DNA of 64,000 bases, taken from assembly GCF_006476065.1 (NCBI RefSeq), contig NZ_ML636798.1:124001-188000 (forward strand), given 5' to 3'. The position numbers and the translations under genes are program-made. Origin of the DNA: Cognatiluteimonas lumbrici (lineage in GTDB: Bacteria > Pseudomonadota > Gammaproteobacteria > Xanthomonadales > Xanthomonadaceae). Below are positions 41,922-50,080 of the stretch, piece after piece (position 1 is the stretch's first letter; every line of letters starts with the position of its first letter). The notes below the pieces were generated by a model. That model did no database searches. It worked only from the letters and a program-made list of their open reading frames with translations, and was not told where the DNA came from.

Positions 41922-42505
41922 GCAAGCCGACGACCGGGACCATGCCGCCGCTCGCCGAGGCGATGCAGCGCGCCGAGCTGATCCACGACCGCGCCACCAT
42001 CGAGGCCGCCATCGAGGCCATGGCCGAACGCATCGTCGCCGACTACACGGCGCTCGACGCCACCGGCCCGGAACGCCGCCCGCTGTTCCTGACCGTTATG
42101 CACGGCGGCCTGCCGTTCGCGGCGCGGCTGGCGCTGGCGGTGGGCGCGCGCGGCTTCGACGCCGAGCTCGACTACCTGCACGCCACCCGCTACCGCGGCG
42201 CCACCACCGGCGGCGAGCTGGCCTGGAAGCACCGCCCGGCGACCCCGCTGCGCGGCCGCCGCGTGCTGCTGCTGGACGACATCGTGGACGAGGGCCACAC
42301 CCTCGCCGCGGTCCGCGCCTGGTGCGACGGGCAGGGCGCGCGCGAGGTCCGGATCGCGGCCATGGTCACCAAGACCCACGACCGCTGCGTCGCCGGCCTG
42401 TGCGCCGACTACGCCGGCCTCGAGGTCCCGGACCGCTACGTGTTCGGCTACGGCATGGACTACCACGAGCAGGGCCGCAACCTGCCGGCGATCTACGCGC
42501 TATGA
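41918..42505 (+). CDS. hpt: Hypoxanthine(-guanine) phosphoribosyltransferase
   Basis: A 195-residue type I phosphoribosyltransferase for purine salvage. The PRPP-binding loop [14 protein letters not shown] (about residues 112-125) and [15 protein letters not shown] are typical of HPRT. It is coupled to nagZ upstream and to the phosphorylase downstream (four-base overlap). The phosphorylase would yield hypoxanthine, this enzyme's substrate. Confidence 0.9.
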   Translation: MSKPTTGTMPPLAEAMQRAELIHDRATIEAAIEAMAERIVADYTALDATGPERRPLFLTVMHGGLPFAARLALAVGARGFDAELDYLHATRYRGATTGGELAWKHRPATPLRGRRVLLLDDIVDEGHTLAAVRAWCDGQGAREVRIAAMVTKTHDRCVAGLCADYAGLEVPDRYVFGYGMDYHEQGRNLPAIYAL

Positions 42506-43272
42506 CCACCTCCGCCGACGGCCAGCCCATCGACCTCGCCATCATCGGCGGTACCGGGGTCTACGCCCTGGCCGAGCTCGCCGACGTCGAGACCATCGAG
42601 CAGGAGACCCGCTACGGCCAGCCCTCGGGCCCGGTGCGCGTGGGCACGCTGGCCGGCCGCCGGGTGGCCTTCCTCGCCCGCCACGGCGAGGGCCACGGCG
42701 TGCCACCGCACCGCATCAACTACCGGGCCAATCTCGCTGCACTGCAACAAGCGGGCGCCCGCAGGGTGCTCGCGCTCAATACCGTCGGCGGCATCGGCGC
42801 CGGCTACCCGCCCGGCGCCCTCGGCTGCCCGGACCAGCTCATCGACTACACCTGGGGCCGGATCTCCACCCTGTGCGAGGAGCCGGGCACCGAGGTCCTG
42901 CACGTGGACTTCGGCGAGCCCTACACCGCGGCGCTGCGCCGCGAGCTGCTCGAGGCCGCGCGCCGCGCCGGCGTCCCGGTGGCCGACGGCGGCTGCTACG
43001 GCGCCACCCAGGGCCCGCGCCTGGAGACGAAGGCCGAGATCGCGCGCATGCGCCGCGACGGCTGCGACCTCGTCGGCATGACCGGGATGCCCGAGGCCGG
43101 GCTCGCCCGCGAGCTCGGCCTGGAGTACGCCTGCCTCGCCATCGTCGCCAACTGGGCGGCCGGCGCCGGGCCCGATCCGGACGAGGCCATCACCCTGGAC
43201 GAGGTGCTGGCCAATGTCGCGTCCGCCACCGGCCGCGTGTCACGGATCGTCCAAGCCCTGCTGGCGGGGTGA
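42502..43272 (+). CDS. S-methyl-5'-thioinosine phosphorylase (MTAP/PNP family)
   Basis: A 256-residue member of the MTAP/PNP family. Motifs include [10 protein letters not shown] (phosphate loop), [29 protein letters not shown] and [19 protein letters not shown]. In Pseudomonas the homologue cleaves methylthioinosine to hypoxanthine and methylthioribose-1-phosphate; pairing with HPRT here supports that assignment over MTA phosphorylase. Confidence 0.87.
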   Translation: MTTSADGQPIDLAIIGGTGVYALAELADVETIEQETRYGQPSGPVRVGTLAGRRVAFLARHGEGHGVPPHRINYRANLAALQQAGARRVLALNTVGGIGAGYPPGALGCPDQLIDYTWGRISTLCEEPGTEVLHVDFGEPYTAALRRELLEAARRAGVPVADGGCYGATQGPRLETKAEIARMRRDGCDLVGMTGMPEAGLARELGLEYACLAIVANWAAGAGPDPDEAITLDEVLANVASATGRVSRIVQALLAG

Positions 43273-43301
43273 TTGCAAGCCGCCCCACGGCTTTGCATAC
43301 T
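43273..43301 (+). promoter_or_regulatory. Sigma-70 type promoter for the cold-shock gene
   Basis: -35 TTGCAA at 43273-43278, a 17-base spacer, and -10 CATACT at 43296-43301. It would produce a 5' leader of about 60 bases before the ATG, as cold-shock genes commonly have. The -35 overlaps the end of the phosphorylase gene. Confidence 0.6.
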
Positions 43302-43367
43302 CGGCCCGTGCGCCGGCTGCCCCACGCGCCACGCACGCATACCATCCAGGACGAGGTCAGCAGCGAT

Positions 43368-43577
43368 ATGCAGTACGGCACCGTGAAGTGGTTCAACGAC
43401 GCCAAGGGGTTCGGCTTCATCGCTCCCGAGGACGGCAGCGCCGACGTGTTCGTGCACTATTCGGCGATCAACTCGAAGGGATTCCGCAGTCTGCAGGAAG
43501 GCCAGCGCGTGAGCTATGAGGTCCAGCAGGGCCCGAAGGGCGCGCAGGCGGCAGGCGTGGAACCCGTCACCGCGTAA
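43368..43577 (+). CDS. cspA: Cold-shock protein (CspA family)
   Basis: A 69-residue single cold-shock domain. RNP1 KGFGFIAP and RNP2 VFVHYSAI are intact, giving a single-stranded nucleic-acid-binding chaperone. It has its own promoter and a strong intrinsic terminator. Confidence 0.95.
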   Translation: MQYGTVKWFNDAKGFGFIAPEDGSADVFVHYSAINSKGFRSLQEGQRVSYEVQQGPKGAQAAGVEPVTA

Positions 43578-43608
43578 CCCCAAATGTAGCGCCGGGCACG
43601 CCCGGCCG

Positions 43609-43636
43609 AAGCCCCGCCCCGGCGGGGCTTTTTTTT
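43609..43636 (+). terminator. Rho-independent terminator after cspA
   Basis: A ten-base stem (AAGCCCCGCC / GGCGGGGCTT) with a two-base loop is followed by a run of eight T. A smaller GCCGGGCACGCCCGGC hairpin precedes it at 43591-43606. This is the clearest intrinsic terminator in the window. Confidence 0.9.
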
Positions 43637-43684
43637 GCCTGCGTCATGACGCCGCCTGCGCACGGGCCCTGCAATGCTCCGCGC

Positions 43685-44059
43685 ATGGACCCGATCGGAC
43701 GCAAGCGCTGGGCGATCGCCGAAGGCTACATCCCGGCCTGGAGCAACGGCCCCGCGCCGCAACTGGAAAGCCACGAGACCTGCTGCATCCTCAATGCCGG
43801 CGACAGCGAGGCCACGGTGCGCATCACCGTGTTCTTCGCCGACCGCGAGCCGGCCGGCCCGTACACCGTCACCGTGGCGCCGCGGCGTACGGACCACCTG
43901 CGCTTCAACGCGCTCGAGGATCCGGAACCGATCCCGAAGGACACTCCGTTCGCCAGCGTGATCGAGTCGGACGTGCCGATCGTGGTCCAGCACACGCGCC
44001 TGGATTCGCGCCAGGCCGAGAACGCGTTGATGACCACCATCGCCTTCGCGGCGGACTGA
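43685..44059 (+). CDS. Sensory rhodopsin transducer-like (ASRT family) protein
   Basis: A 124-residue beta-rich protein with family segments GRKRWAIAEGYIPAWS, FADREPAGPYTVTVAPRRTD and VIESDVPIVVQHTRLDSRQA. These match the soluble transducer of Anabaena sensory rhodopsin and its widespread homologues in bacteria that lack rhodopsin, some of which bind carbohydrate. No rhodopsin gene is in the window. It lies five bases before an LLM oxidoreductase gene and near a carbohydrate-active enzyme. Confidence 0.8.
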   Translation: MDPIGRKRWAIAEGYIPAWSNGPAPQLESHETCCILNAGDSEATVRITVFFADREPAGPYTVTVAPRRTDHLRFNALEDPEPIPKDTPFASVIESDVPIVVQHTRLDSRQAENALMTTIAFAAD

Positions 44060-44064
44060 GCGCC

Positions 44065-45039
44065 ATGGCCAGGGTCGGCTACCACGCCTCGCACGAACAG
44101 TTCGCGCCCGACGCCTTGCTGCGCCTGGTCCAGCGCGCCGAGCAGGCCGGGTTCGGCGCCGCCATGTGCTCGGACCACTTCCACCCCTGGAGCAGCGCGC
44201 AGGGAAACAGCGGCCACGCCTGGACCTGGCTGGGCGCGGCGATGGCGACCACGGCGCTGCCGTTCGGCGTGGTCAACGCCCCCGGCGGCCGCTACCACCC
44301 GGCAGTGATCGCGCAGGCCGCGGCGACCCTCGCGGTACTGCACGGCGACCGCTTCTGGCTCGCCGTGGGAAGCGGCGAAGCGCTCAACGAGTGCATCACC
44401 GGCGAACCGTGGCCGCCCAAGGACCGCCGCAACGCCCGCCTGCGCGAGGCGGCCGAGGTGATGCGCGCGCTGTGGCGCGGCGAGGAGGTCAGCCACTTCG
44501 GCGAGGTGGTCGTGGACCGCGCCCGGCTCTACAGCCTGCCCGACACACCGCCGCCGCTGTTCGCCGCAGCCCTCAGCCCGGAGACCGCGCGCTGGGCCGG
44601 CGGCTGGGCCGACGGCCTGATCACCGTGACGCAGCGGCGCGACAAACTGCGCGAGCTCATCCAGGCCTTCCGCGAGGGTGGCGGCGAGGGCAAGCCGGTG
44701 CGCCTGCAGGTCAAGCTGTCGTGGGCGCCCGACGAGGCCGCCGCGCGCGACGGCGCGCTCGAGCAATGGCGCACCAACATCTTCGACGGCAGCGTCGCCG
44801 CGGACCTGCGCACGCCGGCGCAGTTCGAGGCGGCGGCGAAGTTCGTGCGCGCCGAGGACGTGGCCGGGTCGGTACGCATCTCCTCCGACCTCCAGCGCCA
44901 CGCTGCGTGGTTGCGGGAAGACCTCGAGTCCGGCGCGGACCAGTTGCTGCTGCACAACGTCAACCGCGGGCAGGAGGCGTTCATCGACGCCTTCGGCGCG
45001 AGCGTGCTGCCGCAGCTGCGTGGCGAGGGCGGCGCGTGA
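44065..45039 (+). CDS. LLM-class flavin-dependent oxidoreductase (non-F420 type)
   Basis: A 324-residue luciferase-like monooxygenase. The N-terminal VGYHASHEQFAPDALL and AAMCSDHFHPW, then WLAVGSGEALNE and the C-terminal LLLHNVNRGQEAFIDAF, fit the subfamily annotated as probable non-F420 flavinoid oxidoreductase. The ATG follows the ASRT-like gene closely, and its TGA overlaps the GTG start of the debranching-type enzyme, so the three form an operon. Confidence 0.87.
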   Translation: MARVGYHASHEQFAPDALLRLVQRAEQAGFGAAMCSDHFHPWSSAQGNSGHAWTWLGAAMATTALPFGVVNAPGGRYHPAVIAQAAATLAVLHGDRFWLAVGSGEALNECITGEPWPPKDRRNARLREAAEVMRALWRGEEVSHFGEVVVDRARLYSLPDTPPPLFAAALSPETARWAGGWADGLITVTQRRDKLRELIQAFREGGGEGKPVRLQVKLSWAPDEAAARDGALEQWRTNIFDGSVAADLRTPAQFEAAAKFVRAEDVAGSVRISSDLQRHAAWLREDLESGADQLLLHNVNRGQEAFIDAFGASVLPQLRGEGGA

Positions 45040-47306
45040 GCCCGCCGCTCGGCGACGTCGCCCGCAGCATCGCGCGCCTGCAGGTGCGCGCCGACGCGCT
45101 GCTGGTCAGCCGCGGCGACACCGTGCTCTCGACCCAGCGCGACGGCTTCATCGAGCCGGGCGAGGAGCAGGGCCTGTTCGTGCACGAGACCCGCATGCTC
45201 AGCCTGTACCGCTGCCGCATCGGGCGCCAGCGCCCGTATCCGGCGGCGGTGTCCAACATCCGCCAGGACCACTGGATGGGCTACTACATCGTGCGCGCGC
45301 CGGGGCAGGGCGGCGAAGGCGGCGAGGAGGGCGGCGTGCGCGCGGCCTCGCAGGAGGCGCTGGAGCTGCGCGTCACCCGCGTGGTCGGCGAGGGCATGCA
45401 CGAGGACCTGGACCTCACCAACTACACGCAGCAGCCCACCAGCTTCCGCCTGTCCTTCGAGCTCGACGCCGACTTCGCCGACCTCGACGAGACCCAGGGC
45501 GAGCGCAAGCAGAAGGGCACCCTGAAGCGCCGCTGGAAGCGCAGCGGCGACGGCGGCGAGTTGCGCTTCGACTACCGCGCCGAGCACGCCTACGACGAAC
45601 AGGGCCACCGCGGCACCGCCCGCACCGAGCGCAGCCTGGTGTTGTCGATCACGCAAGCCGATTCGCCGCCGCTGAGGCGCGGACGCCGGATCTGGTTCGA
45701 CATCGAGCTGCCGCCACGGGGGCGCTGGCACGCCTGCTTCAGCTGGAAGGCGATCGTGGACGGCGACACGCTCGAGCCGCCGTGCTGCACGCGTACCCGC
45801 GACGGCGACGGCGACGGGCCGGGCAGCGGGGACCAGGCCTGGCAGGACGAGGCCACGCACTTCGAGACCCCGGAGAGCCGCACGCTGACGCCGGTGGTGA
45901 TCGAGGCGCTCGAACGCGCGCGCGGCGACCTCGCGGCCCTGCGCCTGCACCGGCTCGATCGCGGCGAGCGCGCGTGGACGGTGACCGCCGGGCTGCCGAT
46001 GTTCCTGGCCCTGTTCGGCCGCGATTCGCTGACCGCCGGCTGGCAGTCGGCGCTGCTCGGCCCGGAGATCATGCGCGGCACGCTGCCGGCGCTGGCCGAC
46101 TGCCAGGGCAGCCGCGACGACCCCTGGCGCGACGAGCAGCCGGGCCGCGTGCTGCACGAGGCCCACACCGGCCCGCTCGGCAAGCTGCGCTTCAAGCCCA
46201 AGGCGCGCGACTACTTCTCGCTGACCGCCTCGGGGCTGTACCCGTTCGTGGTCGCGCAGCTGTGGCAGTGGACCGGCGACCGCGACGCCGTCGCCCCGTT
46301 GATCGACCCGGCCCTGCGCGCGCTGCACTGGCTCGACACCCATGCCCGCGACGAGCGCGGCTTTTACGCCATCGGCACGCGTTCGGAGCAGGGCATGGAC
46401 AACCAGACCTGGAAGGACTCCGGCGACGCCCTGGTGGACGAGCACGGCAACAAGTGCGAGCAGCCGGTCGCCACCTGCGAGGAGCAGGCGATCGTCTACG
46501 CCGCCAAGCTGGCGCTTGCCGACGTGCTGCGCGACTTCGGCCGCAAGGACGAGGCCAGGGCGATGCGCCGCCAGGCGCAGGAACTGCAGCGGCGCTTCAA
46601 CGAGGCCTACTGGATGCCCGACGCCGGCTTCTTCGCCATGGGCCTGGACCCGAAGGGACGCCAGGTGCGCTCGATCGGCTCCAATGCGCTGCACTGCATG
46701 GCGCTGGGCATCGCCGAGGCCGAGCTCGCGCCGACCGTGATGGAACGCCTGTTCCAGCCCGACCTGTTCAGCGGCTGGGGCATCCGCACGCTGTCCAGCG
46801 AGCACCCCGCCTACAACCCCTACGCCTACCACCGCGGCACCATCTGGCCGGTGGAGCACGGCCCGTTCGTGGTCGGCGGCTACCGCTACGGCTGCCATGC
46901 CGAGGCCGAGCGCGTGTGCAGCGCGATGTTCCAGGCGGCGGCGCTGTTCCAGTACCGGCGCCTGCCGGAATGCTTCGCCGGCCACCCGCGCGACGACGAC
47001 CACCCGTTCCCGGCGATCTACCCGGCGGCCAACGTGCCGCAGGCCTGGTCCGCGTCCACCGTGGTGACCATGCTCCAGGCCATGCTCGGGGTGTACGCGC
47101 ACGCGCCCTCGGGCGTGCTCTACCTCGACCCGCGCCTGCCCGAGTGGCTCCCGGAGATCACCTTGCGCAACCTGCGGGTCGGCGAAGCGGGCCTGGACCT
47201 GCGCTTCGCGCGCCAGGCCGATGGCACCAGCACCTACGAGATCCTCGACCAGCGCGGCAAGCTCGAGGCACGCCGCCGCGCCATCCCGTTCGGCGCCGAC
47301 CTGTAG
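45036..47306 (+). CDS. Glycogen-debranching-type amylo-alpha-1,6-glucosidase family protein
   Basis: A 756-residue protein. The N-terminal beta-sandwich (residues about 15-230, GDTVLSTQRDGFIEPGEEQG, VHETRMLSLYRC) matches the N-terminal domain of bacterial debranching enzymes, and the rest is an (alpha/alpha)6 barrel with LPMFLALFGRDSLTAGWQ and NPYAYHRGTIWPVEHGP. The start is GTG at 45036, overlapping the previous stop. It probably acts on alpha-glucan or a related storage or stress sugar. A degenerate GTAG palindrome supplies its stop. Confidence 0.87.
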   Translation: MSPPLGDVARSIARLQVRADALLVSRGDTVLSTQRDGFIEPGEEQGLFVHETRMLSLYRCRIGRQRPYPAAVSNIRQDHWMGYYIVRAPGQGGEGGEEGGVRAASQEALELRVTRVVGEGMHEDLDLTNYTQQPTSFRLSFELDADFADLDETQGERKQKGTLKRRWKRSGDGGELRFDYRAEHAYDEQGHRGTARTERSLVLSITQADSPPLRRGRRIWFDIELPPRGRWHACFSWKAIVDGDTLEPPCCTRTRDGDGDGPGSGDQAWQDEATHFETPESRTLTPVVIEALERARGDLAALRLHRLDRGERAWTVTAGLPMFLALFGRDSLTAGWQSALLGPEIMRGTLPALADCQGSRDDPWRDEQPGRVLHEAHTGPLGKLRFKPKARDYFSLTASGLYPFVVAQLWQWTGDRDAVAPLIDPALRALHWLDTHARDERGFYAIGTRSEQGMDNQTWKDSGDALVDEHGNKCEQPVATCEEQAIVYAAKLALADVLRDFGRKDEARAMRRQAQELQRRFNEAYWMPDAGFFAMGLDPKGRQVRSIGSNALHCMALGIAEAELAPTVMERLFQPDLFSGWGIRTLSSEHPAYNPYAYHRGTIWPVEHGPFVVGGYRYGCHAEAERVCSAMFQAAALFQYRRLPECFAGHPRDDDHPFPAIYPAANVPQAWSASTVVTMLQAMLGVYAHAPSGVLYLDPRLPEWLPEITLRNLRVGEAGLDLRFARQADGTSTYEILDQRGKLEARRRAIPFGADL

Positions 47307-47326
47307 GGGGGCGCCAGCGCCGCGAC
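47303..47326 (+). repeat. Degenerate GTAG-type REP
   Basis: GTAGGGGGGCGCCAGCGCC keeps the GTAG head and one arm, but the 5' arm has decayed. TAG is the stop of the debranching-type gene. Confidence 0.65.
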
Positions 47327-47333
47327 ACGATGC

Positions 47334-47570
47334 TCAATCGGTATCGTTCTTCCACGCCCCGCGCAGGTTGAGCGCGAACAGCCCCAGCTGCAGCACGATC
47401 AGCGCCCACGCGGCCGCCTGCCAGCCCCATGCGATCCACAGCACGTTGCTGGCCACGAACCACCAGAACCCGTGCTCGCGCCGGCGCTTGTCCTGCGAGG
47501 CCACCAGCCATGCCGCGTACAGCGTGACCGCCATCGCCGGCCACTGCAGCAGGTCGAGCCAGGCGGGCAC
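47334..47570 (-). CDS. Small membrane protein
   Basis: A 78-residue protein with three short hydrophobic segments (WPAMAVTLYAAWLVA; FWWFVASNVLWIAWG; WALIVLQLGLFALN) separated by a basic loop QDKRRREH. This pattern is common in small PnuC-like or hypothetical inner-membrane proteins. I do not recognise it further. Confidence 0.65.
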   Translation of the reverse strand: MPAWLDLLQWPAMAVTLYAAWLVASQDKRRREHGFWWFVASNVLWIAWGWQAAAWALIVLQLGLFALNLRGAWKNDTD

Positions 47571-47576
47571 GCGCGG

Positions 47577-47981
47577 CTACTTCCAGCCGGGCACGTCGGC
47601 GGCCTGCCGGATCCAGGCCTTCAGCTCGTCGGATCCGGCTTCCTCGGCCGACCTGATCTTGATGTAGCGGGAATCGCCCTCGCCAAGCGGCGGCGGAGGA
47701 TCGAGCTTCTTCCCGCCATGGAACACGACGTTGACCGAGACGTCGTAGGCCACCAGCTCGATGATCCAGCCGCGATCCGGCAGCCCGTAGAACGCATTCT
47801 TCCACTTCACCGCGTATTCCAGGCCGTCGATGGTGTCGCGGATCAGCTTGTCGACCTTCTTCACCACCGGCTGCAGGCCCGGCATCGCCTCGTCGATCCA
47901 GTCGGCGATCACCTCGTGGCTGTCCGCGGCTTCCGGCGGCTTCTTGCCGCTGGTGCCCTTGGGGGCGGGCTTGTTCGCCAT
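47577..47981 (-). CDS. DUF1801-like protein
   Basis: A 134-residue protein with LIRDTIDGLEYAVKWKNAFYGLPD and ELVAYDVSVNVVFHGGKKLDPPP, matching the DUF1801/YdhG-like fold. The N-terminal 20 residues are Lys/Pro/Gly-rich. The ATG at 47981 is the first Met of the conserved frame. Function unknown. Confidence 0.82.
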   Translation of the reverse strand: MANKPAPKGTSGKKPPEAADSHEVIADWIDEAMPGLQPVVKKVDKLIRDTIDGLEYAVKWKNAFYGLPDRGWIIELVAYDVSVNVVFHGGKKLDPPPPLGEGDSRYIKIRSAEEAGSDELKAWIRQAADVPGWK

Positions 47982-48052
47982 AGGGTCGATCCTCTGTCTG
48001 ACTCCCGGAAAGGATGCGCCGGGCCGGGTCATTGCCGCGTCACGTGCGCCCG

Positions 48053-48409
48053 TCATGCCTCCTTTCGCAGGATCTTCGCCATGGGCCTGCCCTTGGCGAG
48101 CTCGTCCACGAGCTTGTCCATGTAGCGGACCTTGCGCATCAGCGGATCCTCGATCTCCTCCACCCGCACGCCGCAGACCACGCCCTTGATGAGCGCTGCG
48201 TTGGGATGGAACGCCGGTGCCTGGTCGAAGAAGGTCTCGAGATCGGTCTCCTGGTCGATCTGTCGCTGCAGGCCGGCCTGGCTGTAGCCGGTCAGCCAGC
48301 GCAGGACCTCGTCCACCTCGTCCCGCGTGCGTCCCTTCCGCTCCGCCTTCTGCACGTACAGCGGGTGGATCTTCGCGAACTTCAGCCGGCGGATCCGCTC
48401 CTGCGTCAT
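48053..48409 (-). CDS. DUF2200 protein
   Basis: A 118-residue protein, MTQERIRRLKFAKIHPLYVQ, RTRDEVDEVLRWLTGYS and GVVCGVRVEEIEDPLMRKVR, typical of DUF2200. These are small cytosolic proteins of unknown function, often found near DUF1801 or stress genes, as here. Confidence 0.85.
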   Translation of the reverse strand: MTQERIRRLKFAKIHPLYVQKAERKGRTRDEVDEVLRWLTGYSQAGLQRQIDQETDLETFFDQAPAFHPNAALIKGVVCGVRVEEIEDPLMRKVRYMDKLVDELAKGRPMAKILRKEA

Positions 48410-48421
48410 CCGTCGCCCCCG

Positions 48422-48904
48422 CTACGCGGCCCGGATCGGCGCCGGATGGGTCCGCCGCAGCGCCACCGACTTGAGGAAGTCGAGCGGCTCGACGTAGAAG
48501 GGATTGGCGCGGACCTGCTCGCCCAGGACCACGTGCGAGTGCGTGGCCAACGCATCGGCCACGACCTGGCCGCTGCAGGCGTTGACGTTGTAGACGCAGA
48601 GCAGCGAGCAGTCGTACTGCGGGGCGAGCAGGTTCACCTTGGCCTCGTACGCCATCAGCTCGTCCGTGGTCTGCAGGTTGCGCAGCACCCAGTCCGCATC
48701 GCCGCCCGCGCGCATCCGCTCCAGGTGCTCGTCGTGGAAGTCCGCCTCGACGATGGTGACCAGCGATTCGCCGGCCTCCAGCCCCTCGCGGAAGTACGGA
48801 TTGAGGATCCGGTACTGCTCGTCGGTGGACGAGACGAAGGCGCAGACGTGCTGGCAAGGCACCGATTGCCCGCACAGCGTGACGGAGGGGGCGGGTCCGG
48901 TCAT
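48422..48904 (-). CDS. MEDS-domain sensory protein
   Basis: A 160-residue free-standing MEDS (methanogen/methylotroph DcmR sensory) domain. The motifs HVCAFVSSTDEQYRILNPYF and EGLEAGESLVTIVE match the N-terminal half of the family. No kinase, regulator or methyltransferase output domain is attached, so it would signal in trans or bind a ligand only. It overlaps the next small membrane gene by four bases. Confidence 0.8.
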   Translation of the reverse strand: MTGPAPSVTLCGQSVPCQHVCAFVSSTDEQYRILNPYFREGLEAGESLVTIVEADFHDEHLERMRAGGDADWVLRNLQTTDELMAYEAKVNLLAPQYDCSLLCVYNVNACSGQVVADALATHSHVVLGEQVRANPFYVEPLDFLKSVALRRTHPAPIRAA

Positions 48905-49092
48905 GGCCGGGCGACCACTCCCACGTAGCCGAGCCAGAGCAGGGGCGCCAGCAGCAGCCCGCCGGCGACGCCGGAAGCGATGCCGCCGAAGGCCACCCCG
49001 AACAGCAGGCCGCCGAGGCAGCCTGCGAAGACGAAGCCCGACAGGCTCCGTGACGCCCGGTCCAGGTCGATGATGCGGTTCTTGCTCGGCAC
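48901..49092 (-). CDS. Small glycine-rich membrane protein
   Basis: A 63-residue protein with two hydrophobic helices rich in Gly (SGFVFAGCLGGLLFGVAFGG and GVAGGLLLAPLLWLGYVGVV). It is translationally coupled to the MEDS gene (ATGA-type overlap). Family not recognised. Confidence 0.65.
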   Translation of the reverse strand: MPSKNRIIDLDRASRSLSGFVFAGCLGGLLFGVAFGGIASGVAGGLLLAPLLWLGYVGVVARP

Positions 49093-49110
49093 TGCGGAGT
49101 CCCTCCCAGG

Positions 49111-49491
49111 TCAGAACACGCTGTCGGCCCCATCCTGCGGCCTGTACGCCCCGTCAGGCAACCCCCCTGGCCATGTGATCGTGCAGGAGCCTGGCGACCT
49201 CTTCCGGGGAGCCTCCTGGCAGTCCGTGAGGTCGAACACCGCGCGAGCGAATGGCGGGAGCGAGTAGTCAGCAGCATCGAGGAGGTCGTCCATGGCGAAC
49301 TCCGCACCATCGGCATCGAGTTCTCCGCCGATTAGGCGCTCCGCTACGGCAAGTGCGAATGCGTCGCAGAACTCCGGGATGGCTACGCCATGGATTTCGG
49401 AGATCTGCGCCAGCGTCTCCGGGAAAAGCGCGCTCTCGCCATTCGTGACCGTCGCGTAATGATGGAGCAAGGTCGCGATTGCCTGCTGCAT
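49111..49491 (-). CDS. Hypothetical protein, possible most-distal fossil cassette gene
   Basis: A 126-residue acidic, mostly helical protein (MQQAIATLLHHYATVTNGES; DADGAEFAMDDLLDAADYSL). I do not recognise the family. The ATG at 49491 is favoured because it lies ten bases after an attC relic (49501-49538), the spacing seen in the intact cassettes nearby; the frame is open to 49575 but that segment would run through the relic. Confidence 0.6.
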   Translation of the reverse strand: MQQAIATLLHHYATVTNGESALFPETLAQISEIHGVAIPEFCDAFALAVAERLIGGELDADGAEFAMDDLLDAADYSLPPFARAVFDLTDCQEAPRKRSPGSCTITWPGGLPDGAYRPQDGADSVF

Positions 49492-49500
49492 GCTGGCAGG

Positions 49501-49538
49501 GCCACTCAAGTGCGGTTCTCCGGACGCATTGCCAGGCC
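49501..49538 (-). other. Collapsed attC relic
   Basis: GCCACTCAAGTGCGG at the left and GACGCATTGCCAGGC at the right match the two ends of the intact attC sites (ACTCAAGTT; GAACGCATTGTTAGGC) with the whole centre deleted and core-box substitutions. It lies just 3' of the 49550-49900 gene, where an attC belongs. Confidence 0.5.
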
Positions 49539-49549
49539 TGCGACGGCTC

Positions 49550-49900
49550 CTATCGCGACCCATCGGTGATCGCATCCACGATGAGCAATGAGAACAGCAG
49601 CACGATGAAGCAGGTCAGCGCAGCCAGCACGTATTTGCGTGTGTTGCGGTAGATGGCCAGGAGATCCGGGGAGATCGGCTCACCAAGGTACTTCCCCGAT
49701 TGGATGGCTCGAAACAACTTGGTAGTGCGCCCCGGCGAAAGAAAGGAGGGCGGATCGGCACCTATCAATCGGGTATAGAGATGCGGATGCAGTCGCTGGA
49801 AGCCTTTGCCGAAGTCGTGCAGCGCCGTGAATGCCATCACATACAGGGGACCGATAGCCACGAACGACAGGAGGGACAGGACGTACAGGAAGCTGAGCAT
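49550..49900 (-). CDS. Membrane protein, probable fossil cassette gene
   Basis: A 116-residue protein with an N-terminal hydrophobic helix (MLSFLYVLSLLSFVAIGPLY) and a C-terminal one (YVLAALTCFIVLLFSLLIVD) around a basic middle (TKLFRAIQSGKYLGEP). The outline resembles UspB-like two-helix proteins, but this is not secure. A collapsed attC relic sits just past its 3' end. Confidence 0.65.
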   Translation of the reverse strand: MLSFLYVLSLLSFVAIGPLYVMAFTALHDFGKGFQRLHPHLYTRLIGADPPSFLSPGRTTKLFRAIQSGKYLGEPISPDLLAIYRNTRKYVLAALTCFIVLLFSLLIVDAITDGSR

Positions 49901-49928
49901 TCTTTACTCACCCTTATAGCCTTTTCTG

Positions 49929-50075
49929 TCAGGGGGCGCCCCGGTCCTCGGGAAAGACATCGGAGACCATGACCGTAAGACCCATGGCGGGAGACGAAGC
50001 GCACCCGGCTAGCACTGCTGCAAGGACCACGCTGCCAAGGCGATGCAATTTCGGCTTCAATGCATTGTTGGCCAC
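49929..50075 (-). CDS. Small lipoprotein with N-terminus encoded by an attC relic
   Basis: A 48-residue frame starting GTG at 50075: MANNALKPKLHRLGSVVLAA, then VLAGC, a good lipobox, then a short mature part ending PEDRGAP. AGAGG lies eight bases before the GTG. Codons 3-12 are the right end of a decayed attC site. Too short for homology by eye, but signal peptide, ribosome-binding site and position between two genes agree. Confidence 0.5.
   Translation of the reverse strand: MANNALKPKLHRLGSVVLAAVLAGCASSPAMGLTVMVSDVFPEDRGAP
50040..50073 (-). other. attC half-site relic (family B)
   Basis: GCGATGCAATTTCGGCTT and CATTGTTGGCC match the right half of the family B attC sites further right with few changes; the left half is missing. 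Core box GTTGGCC at 50067-50073. Confidence 0.65.
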
Positions 50076-50080
50076 CGCTA

